From Pontibacterium sinense (GTDB taxonomy: Bacteria > Pseudomonadota > Gammaproteobacteria > Pseudomonadales > Balneatricaceae): a stretch of DNA of 64,000 nt. Made by a program: the position numbers and the translations under genes. Location of the stretch: NCBI RefSeq assembly GCF_015209595.1, contig NZ_JADEYS010000009.1:62001-126000 (forward strand). The letters run 5' to 3'. Numbering within the stretch: position 1 is the first letter of the stretch; every line of letters starts with the position of its first letter. Shown here piece after piece: positions 1 to 8,263 of the stretch. Below the pieces are notes generated by a model that did not search any database, was not told the origin of the DNA, and was given only the letters and a program-made list of their open reading frames with translations.

Positions 1-1118
1 CCTTCAGAAACCGCTGCAGCCATGATCATCGACTTGGATACGAAACCGCTGAACAGAGGGAAAGCTGAGATAGAGGCCGCACCGACAATACAGAGCACGG
101 TGGTTTTGGGCATACTTTTATATAAGCCACCCAGCTCAGAGCCGTTGATTTTGCCGGTCATGTGCAATACCGAGCCCATGGTCATCATCAGCAGGCCTTT
201 AAAGATAACGTCATTAAAGGCGTGAGCTACAGCACCATTCAGGGCAAGAGCAGTACCTATACCAATACCCACGATCATAAAGCCGATCTGGTTGATCAGA
301 CTATAGGCAAGTACCCGTCGCAGGTCGTTTTCGATTACTGCAAAGAAGATTGGGAAACAGGCCATAGTAACGCCGATCCAGACCAGGATCTCCTCACCGG
401 GAAAGCCCCGTGCAAAGGCGTACACCGCTACCTTGGTAGTGAATGAAGCCAGGAAAATTGTACCGCTCGGGGTCGCCTCAGGATAAGAATCAGTTAGCCA
501 GTTATGCATAAACGGGAATGCACACTTGATACCGAAGGCAAAGAAAATCAACCAGGCACCAAGCTGAGCCACACCTTCATTTTGCAAACCGATCTGAGTA
601 AACAGCAGACTGTTATTTACCCGGGCAAAGATCAACAGGCCTGCCAGCAATAACACGCCTGATAGCACCTGAATGATCAGATAACGAACGCCGGAAGAGT
701 ATGCACGATCCGTACGACGAGCCCAGATCAGGAATACTGAGGTCAGTGCCAGCAGTTCCCAGAAGATAAACAGGGTAAGCAGGTCACCAGCAAACACGGC
801 CCCCACTGCACTTGCTGCGTAAGCCAGGCCAGCCACATGCTGTACGGTATCTTTAACATGCAGCGCATAGATTACAGCAATAAGCGAGGCCAGATGGAAA
901 AGGTAACCAAACATCAGACTGAGTTTGTCTACTTTTACCGGCTCCAGGGCATAACCCATAAACTCAAGGGACCAGAACACGCCATGGTCCATCCCCATCA
1001 GGTTAATGGCACCCAGGATCGGTGCAGCAATCATTATCAGATTGCGCAACCAGCCTCGCAGCAAAATCGCCGCCAGAGCAGCCAGCAGTAAAGGAAGAAA
1101 CGGTATAACACTATTCAT
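1..1118 (-). CDS. mnhD: Mrp/Mbh-type antiporter D-like subunit, 3' end outside the window
   Basis: This frame opens with ATG at 1118 and stays open to the left edge, giving about 372 visible residues of a polytopic membrane protein. It belongs to the NuoL/M/N-MrpD family of proton- or cation-pumping subunits. The family's two key charged residues are visible: a glutamate near residue 121 (LFIFWELLAL) and a lysine near 198 (FAFGIKCAFPFMH). The start overlaps the stop of the 84-residue gene upstream by eight bases, so it is the last visible gene of the operon. It is the third D-like subunit here. Which ion it moves cannot be read from the sequence. Confidence 0.88.
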   Translation of the reverse strand, partial: MNSVIPFLPLLLAALAAILLRGWLRNLIMIAAPILGAINLMGMDHGVFWSLEFMGYALEPVKVDKLSLMFGYLFHLASLIAVIYALHVKDTVQHVAGLAYAASAVGAVFAGDLLTLFIFWELLALTSVFLIWARRTDRAYSSGVRYLIIQVLSGVLLLAGLLIFARVNNSLLFTQIGLQNEGVAQLGAWLIFFAFGIKCAFPFMHNWLTDSYPEATPSGTIFLASFTTKVAVYAFARGFPGEEILVWIGVTMACFPIFFAVIENDLRRVLAYSLINQIGFMIVGIGIGTALALNGAVAHAFNDVIFKGLLMMTMGSVLHMTGKINGSELGGLYKSMPKTTVLCIVGAASISAFPLFSGFVSKSMIMAAAVSE

Positions 1119-1365
1119 CGTAGTAATCTTCCCCACGCATCAGGAACTTACGCATCTCTGTAGCTATAAGCACCAGAACAACACAACCAATAAAACCATA
1201 GATGGCATAAAATGCCGGGATATTTTCCCAGTCATGGTAGATGTGTCGGTGCACGATAAAATCAACCAGGACTAACAGGCCACAGATAACATAGAAAACT
1301 TTTAACATTTTCTTAACGTTCTCTGGCTTATCAAACCAGCCATCTGAATCATGATTATCAGACAT
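1111..1365 (-). CDS. Small two-helix membrane protein inside the antiporter operon
   Basis: This 84-residue protein has two hydrophobic segments (about residues 21-38 and 53-68) and a charged C-terminus ending GEDYYDE. It lies directly between the second and third D-like antiporter genes and overlaps the third by eight bases, so it is co-translated with them. I do not recognise a named family. The placement suggests an accessory membrane subunit or assembly factor of the complex. The acidic tail and short soluble N-terminus would leave little outside the membrane. Confidence 0.75.
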   Translation of the reverse strand: MSDNHDSDGWFDKPENVKKMLKVFYVICGLLVLVDFIVHRHIYHDWENIPAFYAIYGFIGCVVLVLIATEMRKFLMRGEDYYDE

Positions 1366-2895
1366 CTACCCCTCCCCCATATTCGTTGAAACTGCCATAT
1401 CGGTTGAGACTCCTGGAATCAGGTTAATGAGCTCGACCAGCGGCTGAAGATAGAAAAACAGTGCCAGGCAACCAAAAGAAGTAATCGTCAGCGCAATCAG
1501 AATCGGTAACGGCGCTTCCTTAGTTTGTGACCAGGACCATGGCTCGGCACCTTCAACAGGTTTGCTGAAGAAAGCCCTGATAGGAATAGGTAACAGGTAA
1601 GCAATGTTCAACAGGGAACTTATCATCAGCACTGCCACTATGATGAGTTTATCCGTCTCTAACGCACCAATGGCCAGATACCATTTACTCCAGGTGCCTG
1701 CCATAGGTGGTAAGCCGATAATACTGATAGCACCAATAGCAAACGCTGCGAAAGTAATCGGCATTTTGCGACCCAGACCCACCATATCGCTGATGTTTTT
1801 CTTATGACTGGCGACCATAATGGCACCGGCACAGAAGAACAGCGTAATCTTACCAACCGCATGGGTAGCGATATGCAGGGCAGCACCGGCACTGGCGATT
1901 GACGATGCAAGCAGTGCACCTACCACGATATAACTGAGCTGACTCACTGTTGAATACGCCAGCCGGGCCTTCAGGTTATCCTTGGTCATAGCGATACAGG
2001 AGGACAACAGTATTGTCGCCGCACCGATATACAGCATGAGATCGGTTGTCGCCAGATCCTTAAGACCTTCAATACCGAAGATATAGATAACAATCTTCAG
2101 AATACTAAATACACCGGCTTTTACGACCGCAACGGCGTGCAGCAAGGCACTGACCGGAGTCGGTGCAACCATCGCTGCAGGTAGCCAGCGATGGAAAGGC
2201 ATAATAGCCGCTTTACCTACGCCGTAGCAGAACAGAACCAGCAGAACACTGAGAACCACTTTATTATGTGAATCATCAAAAATACCGCCAGCACGGAAAT
2301 CCAGTGTTCCGGTCAGAGCATAGGTACCAAGCACCGCGAATAGCAGGAACGCAATTGAGGTGCTCAGCAGAATACCCAGGTAGACCCGCCCACCCTGCTT
2401 CGCTGCATCGTTGCCCGCGTGAGTTACCAAAGGGTAAGTGGAGAGGGTCAGTACCTCATAGAAAATAAACAGCGTCAGCAGGTTTCCTGAGAAGCAGATA
2501 CCCATAACAGAACTGATCGCCAAAGCAAAACAGCAGAAGAAACGGGTCTGGTTATCTTCGTTGTGACCCCGCATATAGCCGATGGCGTATATGCTGGTGA
2601 TAATCCAGAGAAAACTGGCCACCAGCGCGAACAGTACACCTAAAGGTTCAACAACGAAGTTGATGCCTAGTCCCGGGAAAATATCGACCACATCCAACCG
2701 GAGCGGTACTCCCTGGAAAGTGTAATCGGTAATTGCCAGAACAATAGTAAACAGTATTGCTGCTGTGATCAGTGTCACTGCTTCACGCAGGTTAGGTATC
2801 TTACCTGTCGCTATTACAAGCAGCGCACCAACAAAAGGAACACAGATAGACAGTGTAATTAACTGAGCAGGTTCCAGTGCTTGCCAGAGATTCAT
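1366..2895 (-). CDS. mnhD: Mrp/Mbh-type antiporter D-like subunit (second)
   Basis: A 509-residue polytopic protein of the NuoL/M/N-MrpD family, with about 14 predicted membrane helices. The conserved transmembrane glutamate is near residue 147 (FIFYEVLTL) and the conserved lysine near 228 (GVGKAAIMPFHRWLP). The LLHAVAVVKAG stretch of the channel core is present. Its start overlaps the stop of the upstream D-like gene by four bases (ATGA). The family couples ion or proton movement across the cytoplasmic membrane within a multi-subunit complex. It differs enough from its neighbours to be a distinct subunit rather than a recent duplicate. Confidence 0.9.
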   Translation of the reverse strand: MNLWQALEPAQLITLSICVPFVGALLVIATGKIPNLREAVTLITAAILFTIVLAITDYTFQGVPLRLDVVDIFPGLGINFVVEPLGVLFALVASFLWIITSIYAIGYMRGHNEDNQTRFFCCFALAISSVMGICFSGNLLTLFIFYEVLTLSTYPLVTHAGNDAAKQGGRVYLGILLSTSIAFLLFAVLGTYALTGTLDFRAGGIFDDSHNKVVLSVLLVLFCYGVGKAAIMPFHRWLPAAMVAPTPVSALLHAVAVVKAGVFSILKIVIYIFGIEGLKDLATTDLMLYIGAATILLSSCIAMTKDNLKARLAYSTVSQLSYIVVGALLASSIASAGAALHIATHAVGKITLFFCAGAIMVASHKKNISDMVGLGRKMPITFAAFAIGAISIIGLPPMAGTWSKWYLAIGALETDKLIIVAVLMISSLLNIAYLLPIPIRAFFSKPVEGAEPWSWSQTKEAPLPILIALTITSFGCLALFFYLQPLVELINLIPGVSTDMAVSTNMGEG

Positions 2896-4427
2896 GAAGA
2901 AACCTCCTGCGAATTACCTTCTACCATATTGTTTTCTAAAATATTGTTAGTTTGAAAAAGCCATTCTGAAGCGCTATTAGCCGCTTCGGTTGTCAGACTG
3001 GTATCAACACCGAAATAGATATTGGCGATAACAAGTACCCACATAGGCACCAGCATCAGCCATGAAATTTCTTTAATATTTTCTGAACTACGTGATTCCG
3101 GTAGTTTTTGAAAATAGGCCGCCTCAAGGATCCGGCCGATATAGACAATCGCAAACAGTGAACCGATCAATACCAACGCGGCTACAGTCCAATTACCCTG
3201 TTCCAGGGCTGCTGTAACCAGATACCATTTACTGACAAAGCCTGCAGTCAGGGGCACACCAATAATACTCAGGCCCGCGATGGTAAACGCCGCCATGGTC
3301 AGAGGCATTTTCCTGCCCAGCCCGGCAAAGGCTTTGATATCGACAGAACCGACGCGATAAAACACTGCCCCGACAGCCATAAACAAGGCACCCTTCATCA
3401 GCGCATGGTTAAAGATATGGATCATACTGGCCATCAGACCGGTCACACTCACCAGGCTCAGGCCAAGAATCATATAGCCAATCTGTGCAACACTACTGTA
3501 GGCAAGTACTGTCTTTACGTTGCTTTGCACAGTTGCCATATAGGAGCATTTGAAGATAGCTACAACAGCCAGCGCCATCAGGATAAGGCCCATCCCCATA
3601 TCAACAAATACATGGTCAATGCCGAATACGGTGAAGATAAAGCGGATCATCACATAGACAGCAACTTTTGTAGCTGTACTGGCCAGAAACGCTGTCACTG
3701 CCGAAGGTGCATGGGTATATGCCGGAGGCAGCCACATATGCAGCGGGAATAACGCAAGCTTGATGCTGACACCCACCATGATGAACGCAAGGCCGGTGTT
3801 AATCGTACGACTACTATCGTATGCATCTATTCTGACCGCCAGATCCATCATGTTAAGGGTACCGGTCTTCATATAAAGCAAACCAACACCGATCAGGATA
3901 AAGGTCGCACCGATGGTACCCATCACCAGATAACGGAAAGCAGCTGTCAGACAACGTCTGTCTGATGCCAGGCTCACCAGGGTGTAGGTTGCCAGGGAAG
4001 AGATCTCCAGGAATACGAACAGGTTAAATGCATCACCTGTAATCAGTATGCCCGAAAGGCCCGCCAGGCAAAGTAAGTGCGCGGTATAGAAAAGAGAGTG
4101 ATTAGCTGCTTTCACCTCCTTTTCGATACTGTCCTTCGAGTAAACCAGCACCAGTGTTGAGATGGCAGTTACCGCCAGCAGGACAAAGGCATTGGCAGCA
4201 TCGACTCTTAATTCGATTCCCCAGGGTGGCGCCCAACCGCCGACAGCATAGCTGATTACACCCTCCGACAGTGCCGCTGACAGGAGCTGCCAGGAAAACA
4301 GAAATGCCAGGCCACTGGCCAGGGTGGCAAAGCCCCAGGAAAGCACTGAGCGCCCCAGGATAAGTGCTATTGGTGCAGCGATCAGGGGCAGAATAATAGG
4401 AAGCGCTGTTAAATGTTGTTCAAGCAT
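2892..4427 (-). CDS. mnhD: Mrp/Mbh-type antiporter D-like subunit (first)
   Basis: A 511-residue NuoL/M/N-MrpD family membrane protein. The glutamate of the proton channel is near residue 141 (NLFVFLEISSLATY) and the lysine near 223 (VSIKLALFPLHMWLPPAY). It directly follows the MnhC-like gene, with stop and start sharing one base (TGATG), as in Mrp operons where D follows C. It is the best positional match to classical MrpD. The C-terminal tail (EGNSQEVSS) is hydrophilic. Confidence 0.92.
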   Translation of the reverse strand: MLEQHLTALPIILPLIAAPIALILGRSVLSWGFATLASGLAFLFSWQLLSAALSEGVISYAVGGWAPPWGIELRVDAANAFVLLAVTAISTLVLVYSKDSIEKEVKAANHSLFYTAHLLCLAGLSGILITGDAFNLFVFLEISSLATYTLVSLASDRRCLTAAFRYLVMGTIGATFILIGVGLLYMKTGTLNMMDLAVRIDAYDSSRTINTGLAFIMVGVSIKLALFPLHMWLPPAYTHAPSAVTAFLASTATKVAVYVMIRFIFTVFGIDHVFVDMGMGLILMALAVVAIFKCSYMATVQSNVKTVLAYSSVAQIGYMILGLSLVSVTGLMASMIHIFNHALMKGALFMAVGAVFYRVGSVDIKAFAGLGRKMPLTMAAFTIAGLSIIGVPLTAGFVSKWYLVTAALEQGNWTVAALVLIGSLFAIVYIGRILEAAYFQKLPESRSSENIKEISWLMLVPMWVLVIANIYFGVDTSLTTEAANSASEWLFQTNNILENNMVEGNSQEVSS

Positions 4428-4783
4428 CAGATCGCATCATCCTTATTTTCAAATTCATTCTCTTCAACAGTGCCATAAGCTCGTTTGATCCGGACAATCA
4501 GTGAAAGACCCACCGCTGTTGTGGCAACACCCACAACAATGGCTGTAAGAATAAGTACGTGAGGCAGTGGGTTAGAGTATTGAGTAACCCCTTCCACCAC
4601 GATCGGTGCTGTGCCTCCGGTAACCTTGCCCATGGATATATAGAGCATGAAAACAGAGGTTTGAAAAATATTCAGACCTACAATCTTCTTAACCAGGTTG
4701 TTAGCGGAAATAACAATATAAAAACCGGCCATCATCAGAAAAACGACGACCCAGTAGTTGTAGTAATCGAGTATAAAGCTCAC
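4427..4783 (-). CDS. mnhC: Antiporter subunit C (NuoK-like)
   Basis: A 118-residue protein with three hydrophobic segments matching the MnhC/MrpC family, which is homologous to NuoK. The family-typical stretches NLVKKIVGLNIFQTSVF and DPLPHVLILTAIVVG-like (here NPLPHVLILTAIVVGVA) are present. It overlaps the fused B-type subunit upstream by four bases. In Mrp complexes this subunit sits between A/B and D and is needed for assembly and transport. Confidence 0.93.
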   Translation of the reverse strand: MSFILDYYNYWVVVFLMMAGFYIVISANNLVKKIVGLNIFQTSVFMLYISMGKVTGGTAPIVVEGVTQYSNPLPHVLILTAIVVGVATTAVGLSLIVRIKRAYGTVEENEFENKDDAI

Positions 4784-5757
4784 TGGATGTTTGACCTCTC
4801 TGCCTGACTGCCAAAGGCATAGAAAATATTCAGCATGACCGCAAACACTGTAATACCGACACCCAGCTCAATAATGATGATGCCGTAGTGCTGACCAGCA
4901 ATCGGGTCTGCGGCGAGTGTATTGTAATCTAGGAAGTTACCACCCTTGTACATACTGTACAGACCGACACTGGCATACAGCAGTACACCGGCTGCGGCCA
5001 TCCACTGCAGGAATTTAGGCCCGACCACTGCAAATGCTTTGGGCAGCCCTAAAACGAGTGCATACAATATAAAAGCGGCTGCAGCGATTACGCCGGCCTG
5101 GAATCCACCGCCAGGGCCGAAATCGCCATGGAACTGAACGTACAGGGCAAAAAGAATCACCAGAGGAATAATGATCTTAGAAACCACATGTAGCACCTTG
5201 TGAGTTTCCAGACCTGATTCCAGGTCTTTTTTCTTCGTACGTCGAACACCCAGCAGGGAGAGAACCCCAATAACCGCAGAGAACACTACAACCGTTTCCC
5301 CCAGCGTATCGAAGCCACGGTAACTTGCTAACACCGACGTAACCATATTCGGTAAGCCAACCTCTTTCGGTGACTCTTCTATGTAACGAGGCGCTACATG
5401 TTGATGCACTGGGTTATCCGGGTGCCCGAAAGGAGGCATATCAAGGGTGCCATAAATCAACGCAGCACCGGTAACCAGCACAACGAAGAGCGGCAAAATC
5501 GTGGAGTGCGTACTCTGTTTCTCTTTACGGCCCGTCATCGCCAGGGTTACAAGCATCAGCACCGTAGAAATACCCGCCCCCACAGAAGCTTCGGTAAAGG
5601 CAACGTCAACCGCATCCAGGTTCACAAATATTAAAGCGGACAGGAAACTGTAGATACCGAACAGCATTACCACGGCAAACAGGTCTTTTAAGAAAATAAT
5701 CCGCAGGGCGGTGAGTGCCAGCATCGCCAGCAGCACCAGATCAATAAACTCAGCCAT
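4780..5757 (-). CDS. mnhB: Fused antiporter subunit: MrpA C-terminal (MbhD/MbhE-like) plus MnhB
   Basis: This 325-residue protein joins three modules that are separate in Mbh-type hydrogenase complexes. Residues about 1-75 form a DUF4040/MbhD-like helical segment (VDVAFTEASVGAGISTVLML). Residues about 85-170 resemble MbhE, with the GFDTLGETVVVFSAVIGV signature. Residues about 185-320 are an MnhB domain with FHGDFGPGGGFQAGVIAAA. In classical Mrp the first two parts are the C-terminus of the large MrpA. No N-terminal MrpA part is present in this operon. The stop of the MnhG gene overlaps this start by one base. Confidence 0.9.
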   Translation of the reverse strand: MAEFIDLVLLAMLALTALRIIFLKDLFAVVMLFGIYSFLSALIFVNLDAVDVAFTEASVGAGISTVLMLVTLAMTGRKEKQSTHSTILPLFVVLVTGAALIYGTLDMPPFGHPDNPVHQHVAPRYIEESPKEVGLPNMVTSVLASYRGFDTLGETVVVFSAVIGVLSLLGVRRTKKKDLESGLETHKVLHVVSKIIIPLVILFALYVQFHGDFGPGGGFQAGVIAAAAFILYALVLGLPKAFAVVGPKFLQWMAAAGVLLYASVGLYSMYKGGNFLDYNTLAADPIAGQHYGIIIIELGVGITVFAVMLNIFYAFGSQAERSNIQ

Positions 5758-6089
5758 TATTTAGCACTCTCCTGTTTATCTTGCGGGCTGGTTTCTGCCA
5801 ACGTAAGTAATCCTCCATGGCGGGCAGATTTTGCCAGGGCATGGGAGGCCGTCGGGCTGGTAACCAGCAGAAACAGCAGAATAAACACCAGCTTGGCTGT
5901 GTTCAGATCGAATGAAGTTTGTAACAGCAAACCGCCGATAATCAGAATAGCGGCGATAGAATCGGTGACACTGGCTGCGTGTACCCGGGTGAAGAAGTCT
6001 GGGAAACGGAACAGCCCGACAGCGCCGCTGAATCCAAAAAAAACACCTGCGAGAAGCAGTATGCTACTGACAATGTCCAGGAAATCCAT
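5757..6089 (-). CDS. mnhG: Antiporter subunit G
   Basis: A 110-residue protein with three hydrophobic segments and the MnhG/MrpG family pattern: GAVGLFRFPDFFTRVHAAS near residues 23-41, then a glycine-rich second helix and TSPTASHALAKSA near the C-terminus. It is one of the three small subunits E, F and G that head the operon. It starts 23 bases after the stop of the F gene and runs into the fused B-type gene. Confidence 0.94.
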   Translation of the reverse strand: MDFLDIVSSILLLAGVFFGFSGAVGLFRFPDFFTRVHAASVTDSIAAILIIGGLLLQTSFDLNTAKLVFILLFLLVTSPTASHALAKSARHGGLLTLAETSPQDKQESAK

Positions 6090-6112
6090 GGCTTAGCACT
6101 TATACTCAGTTG

Positions 6113-6379
6113 TTATTCAATAGGTGAGGTATATTCGAAGAATCGAAGTACCGCGACCATTCCGATAAAGTTGATCAATGCGTAGACGATGGCGATATCC
6201 AGAAAGTCAGGACGGCCCATCAGAAATCCGCTCGCGGCAATAAACAGAACGGTCTTGGTGCCGAACATATTGACGCCAAGGATCCGGTCGTAAACCGTAG
6301 GCGACTTAAATGCCCTGACCAGAGCAAGCGCCATAACCACCAGAATCGCAATGCAGGCAGCTGCCAGAATTTCAGTCAT
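6113..6379 (-). CDS. mnhF: Antiporter subunit F
   Basis: An 88-residue membrane protein of the MnhF/MrpF family, with three predicted helices and the motif SPTVYDRILGVNMFGTKTV around residues 27-45. It overlaps the E subunit gene by four bases. F is a small structural subunit needed for a stable antiporter complex in studied Mrp systems. Confidence 0.93.
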   Translation of the reverse strand: MTEILAAACIAILVVMALALVRAFKSPTVYDRILGVNMFGTKTVLFIAASGFLMGRPDFLDIAIVYALINFIGMVAVLRFFEYTSPIE

Positions 6380-6930
6380 TTGTTTTCACCCCAGATAGCG
6401 GTAATTTTCTTTTCCATCTGACCTTCTTCCAGCTCAGTGATTGATGATTCCTGTAACGCATGGACAGTCACCTCGCCCTCTTCCAGATCCACGCTCAATG
6501 TTCCCGGAGTCAGGGTTATTGAATTGGCATAAAGGACACGACTGCTTGGAGGGATATCTTTCGCGCTAATTTTTGCGATAGCCGGGGAAACCTTATCTGG
6601 TGAACCCCAGATCAGTTTTGTTACATGGAAACCTGAACTGAAAATTTGCCCGATCAGCCAGGGGGTATAACGGATCAGTCGAAGACTTGTACCGATCTGC
6701 CCGGGCTCATTTTCGACTTTATCCATCCGCTTGAGAGTAAACAGGACAACAACAACGGAGATTACGCCAAAGCTCAGTAATAATGGTTGGATGAAGCCTG
6801 AAAGCAACAACCAGAATATTGAAAGGACCAGCGCCCATTTAACGACATGCATGTAATATCGATCCATTTTGTTATAGTTATAAACCGTTTTCAGCCAGCC
6901 TGAATCCCTGGCCGTTAAAACTTCAGCCAT
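6376..6930 (-). CDS. mnhE: Antiporter subunit E
   Basis: This 184-residue protein is MnhE/MrpE-like: two N-terminal membrane helices, the segment IRYTPWLIGQIFSSG, and the family hallmark NSITLTPGTLSVDLEEGEVTV-type strand region (NSITLTPGTLSVDLEE here). It is the first gene of the operon. The N-terminus is longer than usual. Internal methionines at residues 22 (MDRYYMHVV) and 27 could be the real start. The 249-base gap upstream separates it from a divergently transcribed regulator. Confidence 0.9.
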   Translation of the reverse strand: MAEVLTARDSGWLKTVYNYNKMDRYYMHVVKWALVLSIFWLLLSGFIQPLLLSFGVISVVVVLFTLKRMDKVENEPGQIGTSLRLIRYTPWLIGQIFSSGFHVTKLIWGSPDKVSPAIAKISAKDIPPSSRVLYANSITLTPGTLSVDLEEGEVTVHALQESSITELEEGQMEKKITAIWGENK

Positions 6931-7127
6931 CCCTTTTCAGCAGCTGTTCATAATCAATGAAAACCAGCCGAAAGACCTTGACCACCAGCAACAAAAGTTG
7001 CTCTGCGGAGCTTCAGTCCCCCTTAACCAGTTAATAAATTAAGATTTATTCTTAATCCCAGATTAATTGAGGGGCCTAATATTGCGATGCTGTAGCTGAT
7101 AGCTCAATAGAGATTGTTTAATTTTAT

Positions 7128-7146
7128 TGATAGCATAACCCTATCA
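7128..7146. promoter_or_regulatory. Dyad TGATAG-N7-CTATCA upstream of the OxyR-like gene
   Basis: A perfect 6-base inverted repeat with a 7-base spacer lies 34-52 bases before the regulator's start. It contains ATAG-N7-CTAT, which is the spacing of one half of the known OxyR binding consensus. Two further ATAG tetramers occur at 7099 and 7107, but the full four-element array is not intact. It fits an autoregulatory site and may also touch the mnhE promoter on the other side. Confidence 0.5.
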
Positions 7147-7179
7147 CTATACATGTTTTATCGCTGAGGATTTGCAGTT

Positions 7180-8115
7180 TTGGCCATTGAAACACCGACC
7201 ATAAAGCAGTTGGAATACTTTGTTCGCCTGGCGGAATCCACCACTTTCCGGGGGGCTGCGGAGCAGCTAAAAATCAGTCAGCCAACCCTGACAGCCCAGA
7301 TCTACAACCTGGAAAAAACCCTGAACCTGACCCTGATTGAACGCAGTCGGAGCGGGGCTACCCTGACACCAGCCGGCAGGGATCTGCTAGCGAACGCACG
7401 TCAGGTTCTTGAGGAGATGAACGGTCTGCTGGACCAGGCAGCAATGATGAATCACGGTCCGGGAGGCACGTTTCGTATGGGGGTTTCACCCACGATCGGT
7501 CCCTATCTGCTACCGTATATCCTACCGGGATTACACCAAACCTATGCCTCCCTTAAACTTTTTGTGCGGGAGAACACACCCAAAACATTAGAGCTTGACC
7601 TGCTTGAAGGACGGCTGGATCTGGTGCTGATATCCCAGCCCTTTGGCACTCCCCGTTTCACCACCGAAGTACTCTATGAAGAACCCCTGAAACTGATTAC
7701 CCCGGAAGATCATCCACTGGCAAAGTTAGAGCAGGTCGAAGCGCATCATCTGCACGGACAGAACATTCTTACGCTGGAAGAACAGTACAGCAGCTACCAT
7801 CAGATGGAGCTTCTGTGCTCCGAACTTGGAGCTACTATAGCCCGGGATTACGAGGGCTCCAGCCTGGATGCCCTGCGCCAGATGGTGATAATGGGGATGG
7901 GGCTGACCTTTGTACCCTCACTTTACATCCATTCAGAGATACACCAGCCCCAGGGCCTGAGTGTCAGGGATGTTGAAAACCTGAATCTGCATCGCACCCT
8001 TGTATTAGCCTGGCGAAAGAACTCGCCAAACCGTGGTTTTTACAGACAACTGGCAGAGATGATACGCTCATTGGTAAAAACCAACCTGTCCGATGCCAGG
8101 CTGAATTTCAGATAA
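7180..8115 (+). CDS. OxyR-like LysR-family regulator lacking the peroxidatic cysteine
   Basis: A 311-residue LysR-type transcription regulator. Residues about 7-66 form the winged helix-turn-helix (FRGAAEQLKISQPTLTAQIY), and the rest is the periplasmic-binding-like sensor domain. Overall sequence and length resemble OxyR. Aligned on the OxyR redox loop (LEDGHC...GFC in E. coli), the first cysteine position is serine (residue 204), while the second is kept (Cys213). It may therefore not sense peroxide by the usual disulfide. The start is TTG, preceded by CTGAGGA. The gene is divergent from the antiporter operon, which it might control. Confidence 0.85.
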   Translation: MAIETPTIKQLEYFVRLAESTTFRGAAEQLKISQPTLTAQIYNLEKTLNLTLIERSRSGATLTPAGRDLLANARQVLEEMNGLLDQAAMMNHGPGGTFRMGVSPTIGPYLLPYILPGLHQTYASLKLFVRENTPKTLELDLLEGRLDLVLISQPFGTPRFTTEVLYEEPLKLITPEDHPLAKLEQVEAHHLHGQNILTLEEQYSSYHQMELLCSELGATIARDYEGSSLDALRQMVIMGMGLTFVPSLYIHSEIHQPQGLSVRDVENLNLHRTLVLAWRKNSPNRGFYRQLAEMIRSLVKTNLSDARLNFR

Positions 8116-8215
8116 GTTCAGTCGGCAGGCTATGTATCGATGTATTAAAAACGCAGACAATTCCCCGCGACACACCCTATTATCCCGCACCCATGCAGAT
8201 ATGCGCGACTGAACT

Positions 8216-8251
8216 GTCTTCGTTTTAATTCCAATAGTCTTCGTTTTAATT
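8216..8251. repeat. Two 15-base direct repeats, 21-base period
   Basis: GTCTTCGTTTTAATT occurs at 8216-8230 and again at 8237-8251, between the convergent ends of the OxyR-like gene and the HI0933-type gene. The 21-base period is two helical turns. No function is evident. It may be a tandem duplication scar or a protein site. Confidence 0.7.
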
Positions 8252-8263
8252 ACGTCGATACAA

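Noticed and set aside
1-6930. Respiratory complex I or a hydrogenase operon
   Set aside because: Only antiporter-type subunits are visible. No NuoB/C/D/I-type or NiFe-hydrogenase subunit occurs in the visible part, so a redox complex is not supported, though the left edge cuts the operon.
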